From Chloroflexota bacterium (lineage in GTDB: Bacteria > Chloroflexota > Anaerolineae > UBA7937 > B3-Chlor): DNA of 64,000 nt. Under the pieces are notes generated by a model, which ran no database searches, was not told the DNA's origin, and was given only the letters and a program-made list of their open reading frames with translations. Below, in pieces: positions 36,196 to 45,110 of the stretch; position 1 is the first letter of the stretch, and every line of letters starts with the position of its first letter. The stretch is from assembly GCA_030603665.1 (NCBI GenBank), contig JAUVXJ010000001.1, positions 1 through 64,000 of the forward strand, given 5' to 3'. Both the position numbers and the translations under genes were made by a program.

Positions 36196-37032
36196 CTATT
36201 GCTGTGTCTCGAAGACGATGGTCTCGAAACTCGTGAGCACCAGCACCATCTCCAGTCGGCCGAAGTCCACGGAAGGTCGTACTTCGGCTTGTTGAAACAG
36301 TTCGACATCGGTCTTCATCACCGCTGTCACTTGTCCAATGATCAGGCGCGTGGGGAAATTGCCACCCAATCCTGACGTAAGCACCAAGTCACCTGGCTTG
36401 ACATCCTCTGTCTGCTGTATGTACCTCATGGTCAGCCCCTGTCTGATGCTACCCTGTACCACGCCCGTGGCGCGGGACTCCTGGATCAAGGCGTTCACCG
36501 AACTGCTGGGGTCGGTGATCAGCAGAACTTTCGAGGAGTTGGGGGCTGCCTCGGTCACCCGTCCTACCAGACCTCGGTGGGTGAGCACTGGCATGCCGAC
36601 GGCGACGCCTTGCCGGGTACCCCGGTCGATGATCAGGTAGCCCGCCAGATTGCTGGGATCCCTGCCGATGACTTGGGACGACAGAAGCTCGAAGGACGGA
36701 TTGGCCTGTTTGAAGTTGAGCTGCTCTCGCAGCGTTACATTCTCTATCTCAGCCTCTCTCAGGCGAACGTTCTCAATTATCAATTGGTCCACTAGCAACT
36801 GGAGTTCTTCGTTCTCCGCCCTGCATACTTCCATGTCTGTGAAGAGCTGACGAAAGTCAGTCAATCGGCCTGTGGCGGAGCTAAGCACATCCTGGACGGG
36901 CGAAGTGATCTGTGCGACAAGATTCTTGACAGGCTGGAGGCGATCCGTGCGATCGAGGATAAGAGTGGTCCCGGCCAATGCGACAAAAAGAAGGAGGAAC
37001 AACACGGTTCCTCCCCGCTGCATGCGAGTCAA
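36196..37032 (-). CDS. mreC: Rod shape-determining protein MreC
   Basis: Bitopic periplasmic scaffold of the elongasome, 278 residues. N-terminal membrane helix (residues 9-26), a coiled coil over about 65-105 (ENEELQLLVDQLIIENVRLR), then the double beta-barrel with VIGRDPSNLAGYLIIDRGTR, GLVGRVTEAAPNSSKVLLITD and GDLVLTSGLGGNFPTRLIIG. TTG at 37032 follows a perfect AGGAGG at 5 nt spacing; ATG three codons later is less well placed. Lies 15 nt after mreB. Confidence 0.93.
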   Translation of the reverse strand: MTRMQRGGTVLFLLLFVALAGTTLILDRTDRLQPVKNLVAQITSPVQDVLSSATGRLTDFRQLFTDMEVCRAENEELQLLVDQLIIENVRLREAEIENVTLREQLNFKQANPSFELLSSQVIGRDPSNLAGYLIIDRGTRQGVAVGMPVLTHRGLVGRVTEAAPNSSKVLLITDPSSSVNALIQESRATGVVQGSIRQGLTMRYIQQTEDVKPGDLVLTSGLGGNFPTRLIIGQVTAVMKTDVELFQQAEVRPSVDFGRLEMVLVLTSFETIVFETQQ

Positions 37033-37047
37033 GGCAGCCTCCTCGCG

Positions 37048-38109
37048 CTAGTGCCGTGAGTTGCGGCGCTGGGTGGTGGTCAGCACGTGCGTCAGGGTGT
37101 CCAGGTGCTCGAGTACAATCCCACCGCCCTTGACCACACAAGTCATGGCATCATCGGCCACATAGACTCGCATCTTGGTCTCATCAGAGAGGCGTTCGGC
37201 GAGTCCCTTGAGCAGGGCACCTCCTCCTGCGAGGGCTACGCCTTGTTCCATAAGGTCAGCTATCAACTCGGGAGGAGTCTGTTCGAGAGCAGCTCTCAGT
37301 TCTTCAACGATCATAGCGACGGGAGAGGACAGAGCCTCTCGCACTTCAACGCTGCTAATGTCGACAGCTTCGGGCAACCCCGCTATGAGGTTTCGTCCCC
37401 TGAGGGTCATGGATTGCTCTTCCGGAAGAGGATAAGCCGAGCCTATGGCCATCTTGATGCGCTCTGCCATGCGCTGACCGATGAGCAAGTTGTACTTCTC
37501 TCGGGCATAGCGCATTATCTCCTCATCCATCTCGTCACCCGCTATGCGCAGTGATCTGCTGACGACAATGCCTCCCAGAGAGAACACGGCCATCTCGGAG
37601 GTGCCGCCTCCGATGTCCACGATCATGCTTCCCACAGGTTCGTTGACGGGAAGACTCGCGCCTATCGCTGCGGCCATTGGCTGTTCGATGAGCAGCGTCT
37701 GGCGTGCGCCCGCGTTCATGCATGCGTCGTGCACAGCCCGCTTCTCCACCTCGGTGACCCCGCCGGGCAGTCCCACGACGACTCGAGGTCGCGGCACAGG
37801 CAGCAGGGCACGTTCGTGCACCTTTCGTATGAAGTAGTGAAGCATTCTCTCCGTGACGTCGAAGTCGGAGATGACTCCGTCCCTGAGAGGCCTTATTGCC
37901 ACTATGTTGGCGGGTGTTCGGCCCACCATCTCCTTGGCCTCGTCCCCAACGGCGAGAACCTTCTTGCTTCTCTTCTCGATGGCCACAACGGAGGGTTCAT
38001 TGATGACGATTCCCTGACCCCGCACCAGTACAAGAGTGTTGGCCGTACCCAAGTCTATGGCGATATCCTGGGAGAACAAGCCCAAGATGGCATTTAGGGG
38101 ACTGAACAC
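37048..38109 (-). CDS. mreB: Rod shape-determining protein MreB
   Basis: Bacterial actin that organises lateral wall synthesis, 353 residues. Phosphate-1 DIAIDLGTANTLVLVRGQGI, phosphate-2 GSMIVDIGGGTSEMAVFSLGG and adenosine motif GVALAGGGALLKGLAERL are present. The N-terminus FSPLNAILGLF is hydrophobic, compatible with direct membrane contact. GTG start with a GGAG site. mreC and mreD follow in the same transcript; rplY lies 43 nt upstream. Confidence 0.96.
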   Translation of the reverse strand: MFSPLNAILGLFSQDIAIDLGTANTLVLVRGQGIVINEPSVVAIEKRSKKVLAVGDEAKEMVGRTPANIVAIRPLRDGVISDFDVTERMLHYFIRKVHERALLPVPRPRVVVGLPGGVTEVEKRAVHDACMNAGARQTLLIEQPMAAAIGASLPVNEPVGSMIVDIGGGTSEMAVFSLGGIVVSRSLRIAGDEMDEEIMRYAREKYNLLIGQRMAERIKMAIGSAYPLPEEQSMTLRGRNLIAGLPEAVDISSVEVREALSSPVAMIVEELRAALEQTPPELIADLMEQGVALAGGGALLKGLAERLSDETKMRVYVADDAMTCVVKGGGIVLEHLDTLTHVLTTTQRRNSRH

Positions 38110-38152
38110 GGATATCTCCTCTCTTCGACCACCATAGTCTAAGGGATGGTCC

Positions 38153-38878
38153 CTACTCGGTGGCCACTTCCTGCTCTTCGGTCTCCGCCGGCTCCTCTGC
38201 CTCTATCGGCTCCCTGGGCGCTTCTTCGACCTCCCTATCCGCGGAGATCACTTCCACCTCGCCAGGTTCCACTTCCTCCTCGACGACCGGCTCCTCGAGC
38301 TCCTCTAGCTCCTCTATCCGTCTGAGAGGAAGCACTTTGACCACGACCTCTTCGGGGTTGGTCAGTATCTCGATATCGTCGCTCACGTGGAGATCCCCCA
38401 CGAGGATGGACTCGTCCTGCTCTTCGAGGATGCTCTGATCTACCTCTATGGTTTCCCCCAGGTGGTCGGGGAGGCAGTGAACTTGGATCGAGTCCAGACT
38501 ACGCACCACAAGCCCGGCCTTCTTGGCCACCGCCGGTGCCTCTCCAACGAAAGTCAAGGGTATGTCAGCGGTGATCTTCTCAGTCATGACCACTTGGTAC
38601 AGGTCAACGTGCAGAACAGAATGGCTGGTGGGGTCGAGCTGCACGTCGCGAGCGAGCGTCATGCGCGGTTTGTCGGCATCATCGATCCACAGACTGACCA
38701 GCCGGTTCGTGCCGGCTTGGGTCAGCACGCGACCCAGGTCTCTCTCGGGGACTTGGAGGGACACAGGCTCAGTTGTGGGCCCGTACAGGATGGCTGGGAT
38801 GAGGCCGGATTTGCGAAGACGTCCCACTCTCCTACCGAACACAGTTCGGGTTTCTGCTCTCAGTTCGATTTGCTCCAT
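38153..38878 (-). CDS. rplY: Ribosomal protein bL25 (Ctc form)
   Basis: 5S rRNA-binding protein of the large subunit, 241 residues. N-terminal L25 domain (LRAETRTVFGRRVGRLRKSG ... ARDVQLDPTSHSVLHVDLYQV) and C-terminal Ctc/TL5 beta domain (VGEAPAVAKKAGLVVRSLDS ... EVVVKVLPL), followed by a ~50-residue tail that is almost all Glu/Val/Pro, a feature seen in Ctc proteins of several phyla. First gene of the mre transcript on this strand, with two candidate promoters upstream. Confidence 0.94.
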   Translation of the reverse strand: MEQIELRAETRTVFGRRVGRLRKSGLIPAILYGPTTEPVSLQVPERDLGRVLTQAGTNRLVSLWIDDADKPRMTLARDVQLDPTSHSVLHVDLYQVVMTEKITADIPLTFVGEAPAVAKKAGLVVRSLDSIQVHCLPDHLGETIEVDQSILEEQDESILVGDLHVSDDIEILTNPEEVVVKVLPLRRIEELEELEEPVVEEEVEPGEVEVISADREVEEAPREPIEAEEPAETEEQEVATE

Positions 38879-38916
38879 GAGGACTTACCTTTCGTTGGCT
38901 GCTTTTCAAATACCCA

Positions 38917-38944
38917 ATTATACCCGGGCCAGTTGGCTCGTCAA
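38917..38944 (-). promoter_or_regulatory. Proximal promoter of rplY-mre operon
   Basis: Minus strand TTGACG (38944-38939), 16-base spacer, TATAAT (38922-38917), start near 38910, leader about 32 nt. Confidence 0.72.
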
Positions 38945-39009
38945 GTCGCGAAATCTGGCTCTACTGTTCGGGTCGTGATACTCTGCTGGTCCCGCCAGAC
39001 CATAAGATC

Positions 39010-39038
39010 ATTCTATCCGGACTGAATGAACAAGTCAA
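39010..39038 (-). promoter_or_regulatory. Distal promoter of rplY-mre operon
   Basis: Minus strand TTGACT (39038-39033), 17-base spacer, TAGAAT (39015-39010). Tandem to the proximal promoter and divergent from alaS. Confidence 0.6.
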
Positions 39039-39058
39039 GGCAGTGTGGCGGACGATGT

Positions 39059-39087
39059 TTGACAAGGGCCCGTAGTTGTCCTAGAAT
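39059..39087 (+). promoter_or_regulatory. Consensus promoter of alaS
   Basis: TTGACA (39059-39064), 17 bases, TAGAAT (39082-39087); start near 39094, leaving a 39-nt leader that contains a hairpin at 39104-39121. Confidence 0.82.
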
Positions 39088-39103
39088 GTCTCGTAAACTC
39101 GGG

Positions 39104-39121
39104 CCAAGCCCGGAGGCTTGG
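39104..39121 (+). repeat. Hairpin in alaS leader
   Basis: CCAAGCC-CGGA-GGCTTGG, 7-bp perfect stem. Its 3' arm overlaps the GGAG (39120-39123) that serves the ATG at 39133. The inner 16 bases are identical to those between acpP and fni (62792-62807). Confidence 0.7.
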
Positions 39122-39132
39122 AGCATTCGCGT

Positions 39133-41757
39133 ATGAAGTCCATGACAAGTGCAGAACTGAGGAAAGTCTTTCTAGACTTCTTCGCCGAGAGAGGACACCT
39201 GGTTGTGCCCAGCTCGCCGCTGGTTCCGGAGGGTGATCCGACCCTGCTGTTCACCGGCGCTGGGATGGTACAGTTCAAGCCATACTTCTCTGGCGAGGTA
39301 GCTCCTCCACGCAGGTGTTTAGCATCCGTTCAGAAATGCTTCCGCACCACTGACATAGACAAGGTGGGAAACGAGCGTAGCCTGACCTTTTTCGAGATGC
39401 TGGGCAACTTCTCCATCGGCGACTACTTCAAGAGAGGTGCCATCGAGTTAGCCTGGGAATTCGTAACGGAGCACCTAGAGCTGCCGGAAGACCGAATCTG
39501 GGCCAGTATCTTCCACGATGATGAAGAGGCATTTGCTCTTTGGCAGGACGTTGCCCTACCTGCTGAGCGCATAGTGCGCTTGGGGAAGGAAGACAACTTC
39601 TGGGGACCAGCAGGCGAAACCGGCCCTTGCGGTCCCTGCTCAGAGATGTTCTATGACAGGGGGCCCGAAATCGGCTGCGGGAGACAGGAGTGCGTTCCTG
39701 GCTGCGAATGTGAGCGCTTCCTGGAGATCTGGAACCTTGTCTTCATGCAGTACGATCAGGATCTGGAAGGCGAGCTGACACCTTTGCCCCAGCAGAACAT
39801 CGACACAGGGATGGGCTTGGAACGAACAGCTGTGGTGCTGCAGGACGTAAGCTCCGTATACGAGACCGACATCTTTGCTCCCCTGATTGCCAAGGCCTGT
39901 GATGTAGTGGATAGGTCATATGGCGAGCGAGAGATAGTGGATCGCTCGTTGCGGATCATCGCGGAACACGGACGTGCCACCACGTTCCTTGTCGCCGACG
40001 GCGTCCTACCAAGCAACGAAGGTCGTGGATACGTCCTGCGTCGCATTCTGCGCCGGGCCATTCGACATGGAAGGCTCTTGGAGAGGGAGGGGCCCTTCCT
40101 GGCTGAAATGGCGCGCGTGGTCATCGAGTTCATGGGAGAGGAATACCCGGAGCTCAGGGAACGGGAGAGTTTCATCGTAGGAGTGCTCGCGCAGGAGGAG
40201 GCGGGATTTCAGCAGACGCTGGCAATGGGCTCAGCGTTGCTGGAGGATCTCATAGATCGGGTCTCCTCGGAAGGCATGACCCTGATTCCCGGGGATGATG
40301 TCTTTCGTCTCTACGATACGTATGGGTTCCCTGTGGAGTTGACCGGGGAGATGGCTGCCGAGAAGGGGCTGGGGCTGGACGAAGACGGCTTTGAGAAGGC
40401 CATGGTGGAGCAGCGACGGCGAGCCCGCGAGGCGCAGACCTTTGGGCTGGCTGCGCATAGCGAGTTCTATCGACCCTTCGATCTCCCTCCGACGCTTTTC
40501 CTGGGCTACGAGACGATGGAGGCAACGGGCAAGATCATCAATCTTGCTATGGAGGGTCGCGCGGTTAGCGAAATAGCCGAAGGAGATCAGGCAGCGCTTG
40601 TTCTGGAGATGACTCCCTTCTATGCCGAAGCTGGTGGGCAGGTGGGCGATACGGGTCTGATCGCCAGTGACGGCGGGGAGTTCGCTGTTTCGGACACCCA
40701 GAGCCCTGTGCCTGGGTTGATTGTTCACTACGGGAAGGTCAGACGGGGTTCTCTGCGGGCTGGCGAAGAGGTCGTCTCCAGGGTAGACACGGCTAGGCGC
40801 TTAGACATTGCACGCAACCACACTGCTACCCACCTTCTGCACAAGGCCCTGCGGGAGATCCTGGGAGAACACGCGCAGCAGTCTGGATCCGAGGTTGCGC
40901 CGGAGAGACTGCGTTTCGACTTCACCCACTTGCAGGCCGTAGAGCCGGGTGAACTGGATGCGATCGAGCGGCGAGTCAATGAGAAGATCAGAGACAACCT
41001 GCCGCTGTCCACTGTGATCACGGACTACCAAGCAGCCGTAGGCTCTGGAGCATTCGCTATCTTCGGAGAGAAGTACGCCGATGAGGTTCGGATGGTGAGC
41101 GCCGGGGACTTCAGCAGGGAGCTGTGTGGTGGCACGCACCTCCAGGCTACCGGTCAGATGGGGTTCTTTCATGTCTTGAGTGAGGGCAGCATCGGCAGGG
41201 GGTTGCGCCGGATCGAGGCAGTCACTGGTCGTGGAGCAGAGGAGTTCGTTCTCCAGAGGCTCTCGCTCATAGAACGGATGGCCTCGGGATTGGGTGGCAC
41301 GTCGGCGGAGATGGAGAGCAACCTGAATGGCCTGCTTGCCGATGTGGACTCTCAACGCAGGGAGATACGGGACTTGCAGCGCCGCCTGGCAAGGGTGGAG
41401 ACGACCAGGGTAGTCGATGAAGTGCGCGAGATAGATGGGATCAAGGTGCTGGCTACCCAGGTTGAGGCGCCCAACATGGAGACACTACGCGACATGACCG
41501 ACTGGTTGAGGGATCGACTGGGTTCGGCGGTCATCGTGCTGGGCGCGACTATGGATGGCAAGCCAGGCTTCGTGGCGGCGGTGACCCCTGACCTCGTAGA
41601 GAGGGGTCTGAGGGCCGACGCTCTGGTGAGAGAGGTAGCTGCCGTCGTGGGTGGCGGGGGCGGTGGACGTCCGACCCTTGCTCAAGCCGGTGGAAGGGAC
41701 TGTCAGCGAATAGGCGAGGCTCTGAATCGGGTGCCCGACCTGGTATCGCAGAGATAG
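39133..41757 (+). CDS. alaS: Alanyl-tRNA synthetase
   Basis: Class II synthetase with editing, 874 residues. Aminoacylation domain (SAELRKVFLDFFAERGH, LFTGAGMVQFKPYF, RCLASVQKCFRTTDIDKVG), editing domain with zinc-binding HTATHLLHKAL and CGGTHLQATGQMG, coiled coil near 720-760, and C-Ala domain ending in GGGGGGRPTLAQAGG. ATG at 39133 has GGAG 9 nt upstream; TTG at 39118 and ATG at 39142 are alternatives. The leader hairpin may partly mask the ribosome site. Heads a plus-strand run to 47402. Confidence 0.96.
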   Translation: MKSMTSAELRKVFLDFFAERGHLVVPSSPLVPEGDPTLLFTGAGMVQFKPYFSGEVAPPRRCLASVQKCFRTTDIDKVGNERSLTFFEMLGNFSIGDYFKRGAIELAWEFVTEHLELPEDRIWASIFHDDEEAFALWQDVALPAERIVRLGKEDNFWGPAGETGPCGPCSEMFYDRGPEIGCGRQECVPGCECERFLEIWNLVFMQYDQDLEGELTPLPQQNIDTGMGLERTAVVLQDVSSVYETDIFAPLIAKACDVVDRSYGEREIVDRSLRIIAEHGRATTFLVADGVLPSNEGRGYVLRRILRRAIRHGRLLEREGPFLAEMARVVIEFMGEEYPELRERESFIVGVLAQEEAGFQQTLAMGSALLEDLIDRVSSEGMTLIPGDDVFRLYDTYGFPVELTGEMAAEKGLGLDEDGFEKAMVEQRRRAREAQTFGLAAHSEFYRPFDLPPTLFLGYETMEATGKIINLAMEGRAVSEIAEGDQAALVLEMTPFYAEAGGQVGDTGLIASDGGEFAVSDTQSPVPGLIVHYGKVRRGSLRAGEEVVSRVDTARRLDIARNHTATHLLHKALREILGEHAQQSGSEVAPERLRFDFTHLQAVEPGELDAIERRVNEKIRDNLPLSTVITDYQAAVGSGAFAIFGEKYADEVRMVSAGDFSRELCGGTHLQATGQMGFFHVLSEGSIGRGLRRIEAVTGRGAEEFVLQRLSLIERMASGLGGTSAEMESNLNGLLADVDSQRREIRDLQRRLARVETTRVVDEVREIDGIKVLATQVEAPNMETLRDMTDWLRDRLGSAVIVLGATMDGKPGFVAAVTPDLVERGLRADALVREVAAVVGGGGGGRPTLAQAGGRDCQRIGEALNRVPDLVSQR

Positions 41758-41830
41758 GCTATTCAGCGTCTTACCCCAAGCTTCTGCATTCCCATGACTC
41801 TTCGAAGAACTCGGTGTCTGGGAGTATGCG

Positions 41831-43129
41831 GTGCGTAGACTGTGGGCGACCTTCGCAGGCGGCAAGGCTCTTGGCCGGGAGATACCAGCCGATTGCGCTG
41901 TTCTCGACCTGGGTACGGTGCAGACCAAGGCCCTGGTGCTGCAGACGCAGGGTCGGGATATGCTCGTGGTTGGTGCCGGCAAGGCGCAGTACGAGCCGCA
42001 CGTCTCTGGGATGCGCGATGCGCGCGCGGATGTCCGCGAGTTGGCTCAGAGTTGCGATCGCGCTCTGAGGCAGGCTGAGGAGATGACGGAGCGCTATTGT
42101 CCACGCCAGGTCGTGCCGGACTGGGTCGTTCTCTGTGTTCCTGACTGCGTGACGGTGGCCCGAACCCATACCGTCACACATCAGCGGTCGAGCCCAGGCC
42201 ACCCGGTGACCGAGAGCGAGCTGGGGGACGTGGTGAGACGGGCCCAGCGGCTGGCCCTTCGACAACTGAGCGAGAGCATTGGTCATCACTTTGCAGGCCT
42301 CGGGAACAAGCTCGAACTGCTGGAGACACGCGTAGCGGCCTTCCAAGTTGATGGGCGGAGTGTCACCGGTCCTGCGGGTCTCCACGGCGAGAAACTGGCG
42401 GCAACAGTCTTCAACGTTGTGGCGCCGGCCTCATATCTGAGGGGTGTGGAAGCCGTCGTTGAGCGGCTGGGTCTGGAGATCCTGAGGGTTTCGTCTTCTT
42501 GGCAGGCTCTTGCTTCTGCGATGCTTGGCAGGCAGGGGTTGTGCATAGATGTTGGAGGCAGCACAACCGACGTGATGATGGTCCGAAACGGCAAGACGCG
42601 GGCCGCCGCCAGCGTGCCGCTGGGAGGGAGAGACTTCACCACGCGGCTAGCGACGACCTTCGGGCTCCCTCACGAGGATGCTGAGCGGTTGAAGCTTGCC
42701 TACAGCGTCGGCCGGCTTGACGAACGTCTGACGCTCCGAGTGGGCGATGCTGTCGATGAATTGCTGGAGGAGTGGGTGAAAGCGGTGGAGACGGCGGTGG
42801 AGGCGCTCTGCGGGTCGGAGGGGCTTCCGCGCCACTTGAGCTTGTGTGGAGGGGGTAGCATCCTCCCGGGAATCGCCGATGTCGTGCGCTCCTATCCCTG
42901 GATGAGCAGGCTCAATTGCACACAACCGCCCGAGGTGCGGCTGATGGAACCTGGGCGGATCCCGGGGATCCTGGACGGGACTGGACAGCTAGGAGATCCG
43001 CAATACACGTGCGCGACGGCCGTTGCCGGGTACCTCAGGGAGGGCTGTTTCGGTGCGCAGGCCTGGGAGACCTTCCTGTGGGCGGTGGAAAGGCCAGATG
43101 CGTTTGTTGACGGGGGAGGCAGGACTTGA
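41831..43129 (+). CDS. FtsA/PilM-like actin-fold ATPase
   Basis: 432 residues. Actin-superfamily features: ADCAVLDLGTVQTKALVLQT near the start (phosphate-1), LCIDVGGSTTDVMMVRNG near 240 (phosphate-2), VPLGGRDFTTRLATTFGL and LCGGGSILPGIADVVRSYPW (adenosine motif). The layout matches the FtsA/PilM/EutJ group more than MreB or Hsp70. The PilN/O/Q partners of a type IV pilus system are not adjacent, and no FtsZ is nearby. GTG start with GGGAG at about 6 nt. It overlaps the next gene by 4 nt, so the partner is likely the baseplate-J-like membrane protein. Confidence 0.75.
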   Translation: MRRLWATFAGGKALGREIPADCAVLDLGTVQTKALVLQTQGRDMLVVGAGKAQYEPHVSGMRDARADVRELAQSCDRALRQAEEMTERYCPRQVVPDWVVLCVPDCVTVARTHTVTHQRSSPGHPVTESELGDVVRRAQRLALRQLSESIGHHFAGLGNKLELLETRVAAFQVDGRSVTGPAGLHGEKLAATVFNVVAPASYLRGVEAVVERLGLEILRVSSSWQALASAMLGRQGLCIDVGGSTTDVMMVRNGKTRAAASVPLGGRDFTTRLATTFGLPHEDAERLKLAYSVGRLDERLTLRVGDAVDELLEEWVKAVETAVEALCGSEGLPRHLSLCGGGSILPGIADVVRSYPWMSRLNCTQPPEVRLMEPGRIPGILDGTGQLGDPQYTCATAVAGYLREGCFGAQAWETFLWAVERPDAFVDGGGRT

Positions 43130-44649
43130 GCCAGGCAGAGATCGTCTACTTGGATGCGGACGATACCTTCGCAGCCATTCGAGAGCGCATCAGGGCCACC
43201 GAAGGCGATCGCATTCTGCTCGTGGTTCCTAAGGAGTGCCCTGGCCTGGATAGCGGGGTCGACCTGAAGCTACTAGCGCGCCAATTGGTAGCGCTGGACA
43301 AGGAGATTGCGCTCGTCACCAGGAATCGTGAACTGAGGGAACTCGCTCGTGGAGTAGGCTTTCGGACGTTCTCATCGACGGCGTGGGCGCGCCGTGCCAG
43401 GTGGCCTGCCCGGAGGAAGCGGACGAGGGGAAAGCGAAGCGATGCCCTCTCCCGATCTATTGCGGGCAGGATGGTCCCTGGACCTGCGATTTCCGGTAGC
43501 GTGGGAATAGGGGGCTTGGTCGTGCTGGCGGCTGCGTTCACCGGGATGCTGGCGCTCATGGGACTGATAGTCTTGATCTTCTTGCCACAGGCGACGGTGA
43601 TTGTGCAGCCAGACATCTATCCCGTCAGGACTGCGCTGTCGGTAGAGGGCACCCCCAACTTGGAGAGCATAGACTTCATCAGTGCGCGCGTGCCTGCCAC
43701 GGTGGTAGAGATGGAGGTGATTGGGAGCAACCAGATTGCCACCACCGCCGTGCGAGACGAGCCCGATGCCAGAGCGATCGGAGAGGTCGTATTCACCAAC
43801 AAGCGCAGCGAGGCCACAACGGTGGTCTCTGACACTGTCGTCACCACAAGTGCTGGTACCACAGTCAAATTCCGAACGACAGACGTGATCACTCTGCCTG
43901 CCGGTGTTGGCAGTAGGGGACGGGCGTCCGTCGAGGCCATCGAACCCGGGCCCAGTGGCAACGTACCATCCTACTCCATCAACCGTGTTGAGGGCCCCAC
44001 GGATCGGCAGGTCAACGTCATCAACGTGGCGCCCACTGAGGGCGGGGGAATGAGCCAGGTTCGATACGTGACCAACGCGGACAAGGACCAGCTAAGGGAG
44101 TTCTCGCTGCACCAACTCAAGGAGGATGGCTACCACGGCCTGATGGCACAGCTGGGAGAAGAGGAAATACTGGCCCGGGAGTCTCTGCAGGCCTTTGTGC
44201 TCTCAGAGACGTACGACAAGTTCCCGGGCGAGGTGGGGGAATCGCTGGATCTGCACATGCGAGCTCTGGTGAGGGGTACTGTCATCGATAGAGAGGATGT
44301 GGAGCTGCTCGGCCTGCGCATGCTGCAGTTGGAGGTTCGAGAGGGCTTCCAGCTACTGTCCGGGGAGACCGAGGTGCGAATCGACGAGATCAGCGACGTG
44401 GAGTATGATGGGACGCTCACTTTCCAAATTGCGGCGGAGGGCCTCAGCTGGGCGGAGATAGATGTGTTGGAGATCAAGGAGGCTGTGAAGGGCAAGCTGG
44501 CCGCTGACGCCGAGGAGCATCTCTCACGACACCTGAGCCTGGCAACAAAGCCCACTGTCGAGGTCTCGCCGGCCTGGTGGGACCGTGTTCCCTGGCTTCC
44601 TTTCCGTATCTCAGTACACGTGGCATCGGGGAGCGGCGCGGCTGATTAG
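43126..44649 (+). CDS. Single-span membrane protein, baseplate-J/gp47-like
   Basis: 507 residues. N-terminal cytosolic domain (1-90: IVYLDADDTFAAIRERIRAT, DRILLVVPKECPGLDSGVDL, KLLARQLVALDKEIALVTRN), a basic linker, one membrane helix at about 125-155 (GIGGLVVLAAAFTGMLALMG), then ~350 extracytoplasmic residues rich in beta strands (GEVVFTNKRSEATTVVS, TLPAGVGSRGRASVEAIEPG). Proteins of this plan are commonly named baseplate J/gp47 family in Chloroflexota and candidate phyla, by similarity of the outer part to a phage baseplate wedge; their role is unknown. TTG start inside the previous stop. Confidence 0.72.
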   Translation: MSQAEIVYLDADDTFAAIRERIRATEGDRILLVVPKECPGLDSGVDLKLLARQLVALDKEIALVTRNRELRELARGVGFRTFSSTAWARRARWPARRKRTRGKRSDALSRSIAGRMVPGPAISGSVGIGGLVVLAAAFTGMLALMGLIVLIFLPQATVIVQPDIYPVRTALSVEGTPNLESIDFISARVPATVVEMEVIGSNQIATTAVRDEPDARAIGEVVFTNKRSEATTVVSDTVVTTSAGTTVKFRTTDVITLPAGVGSRGRASVEAIEPGPSGNVPSYSINRVEGPTDRQVNVINVAPTEGGGMSQVRYVTNADKDQLREFSLHQLKEDGYHGLMAQLGEEEILARESLQAFVLSETYDKFPGEVGESLDLHMRALVRGTVIDREDVELLGLRMLQLEVREGFQLLSGETEVRIDEISDVEYDGTLTFQIAAEGLSWAEIDVLEIKEAVKGKLAADAEEHLSRHLSLATKPTVEVSPAWWDRVPWLPFRISVHVASGSGAAD

Positions 44650-44672
44650 CCCGGTTGGAACAGGAGAAGTTG

Positions 44673-45083
44673 GTGCGCTTGATGGCCCTGGATATCGGGG
44701 ACAGACGTATAGGGGTGGCCCTGAGTGACCCTGGACGGACGCTATCGCGGGGTCTTCAGGTGATACAGCGGCGGTCCATCGAGGCCGACATGGCGTTGAT
44801 TGCGTCCTTGGTCAGCGAGCACGAGGTGGAGAAGATCATCGTCGGCCACCCGCTGCGCCTGGACGGAAGTGTGGGGGAGCAGGCGCGGCGAGTGGAAGAG
44901 TACGCCGCTGAGCTGGAGGAAGCGGTGGGCGTGCCGGTGGAGTTCTGGGATGAGTCGTACTCCACGGAACGGGCCAGACAAGTGATGATCGAGGCGGGCA
45001 GCAAGCGGTCCGACAGGAAGAGGCGGATTGATGCCGTGGCTGCTGCTGTGATTCTGCAGGATTACATGGACAGTCTGAGATAG
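44673..45083 (+). CDS. ruvX: RuvX/YqgF family nuclease
   Basis: RNase H-fold protein of 136 residues, proposed Holliday-junction resolvase and pre-16S rRNA processing enzyme. MALDIGDRRIGVALSDPGRT, IIVGHPLRLDGSVGEQARRV, WDESYSTERA and the C-terminal RIDAVAAAVILQDYM hold the expected acidic residues. GTG at 44673 is chosen: AGGAG lies 6 nt upstream and the family N-terminus begins there, whereas TTG at 44655 would put the site inside the gene. It is placed between alaS and mltG as in many Gram-positive genomes. Confidence 0.93.
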   Translation: MRLMALDIGDRRIGVALSDPGRTLSRGLQVIQRRSIEADMALIASLVSEHEVEKIIVGHPLRLDGSVGEQARRVEEYAAELEEAVGVPVEFWDESYSTERARQVMIEAGSKRSDRKRRIDAVAAAVILQDYMDSLR

Positions 45084-45110
45084 GTACTAGGTGACTGGAA
45101 GGAGGTGCCT

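Noticed and set aside
44655..44672. Longer RuvX from TTG 44655
   Set aside because: The ribosome site AGGAG lies inside that extension and serves GTG 44673.
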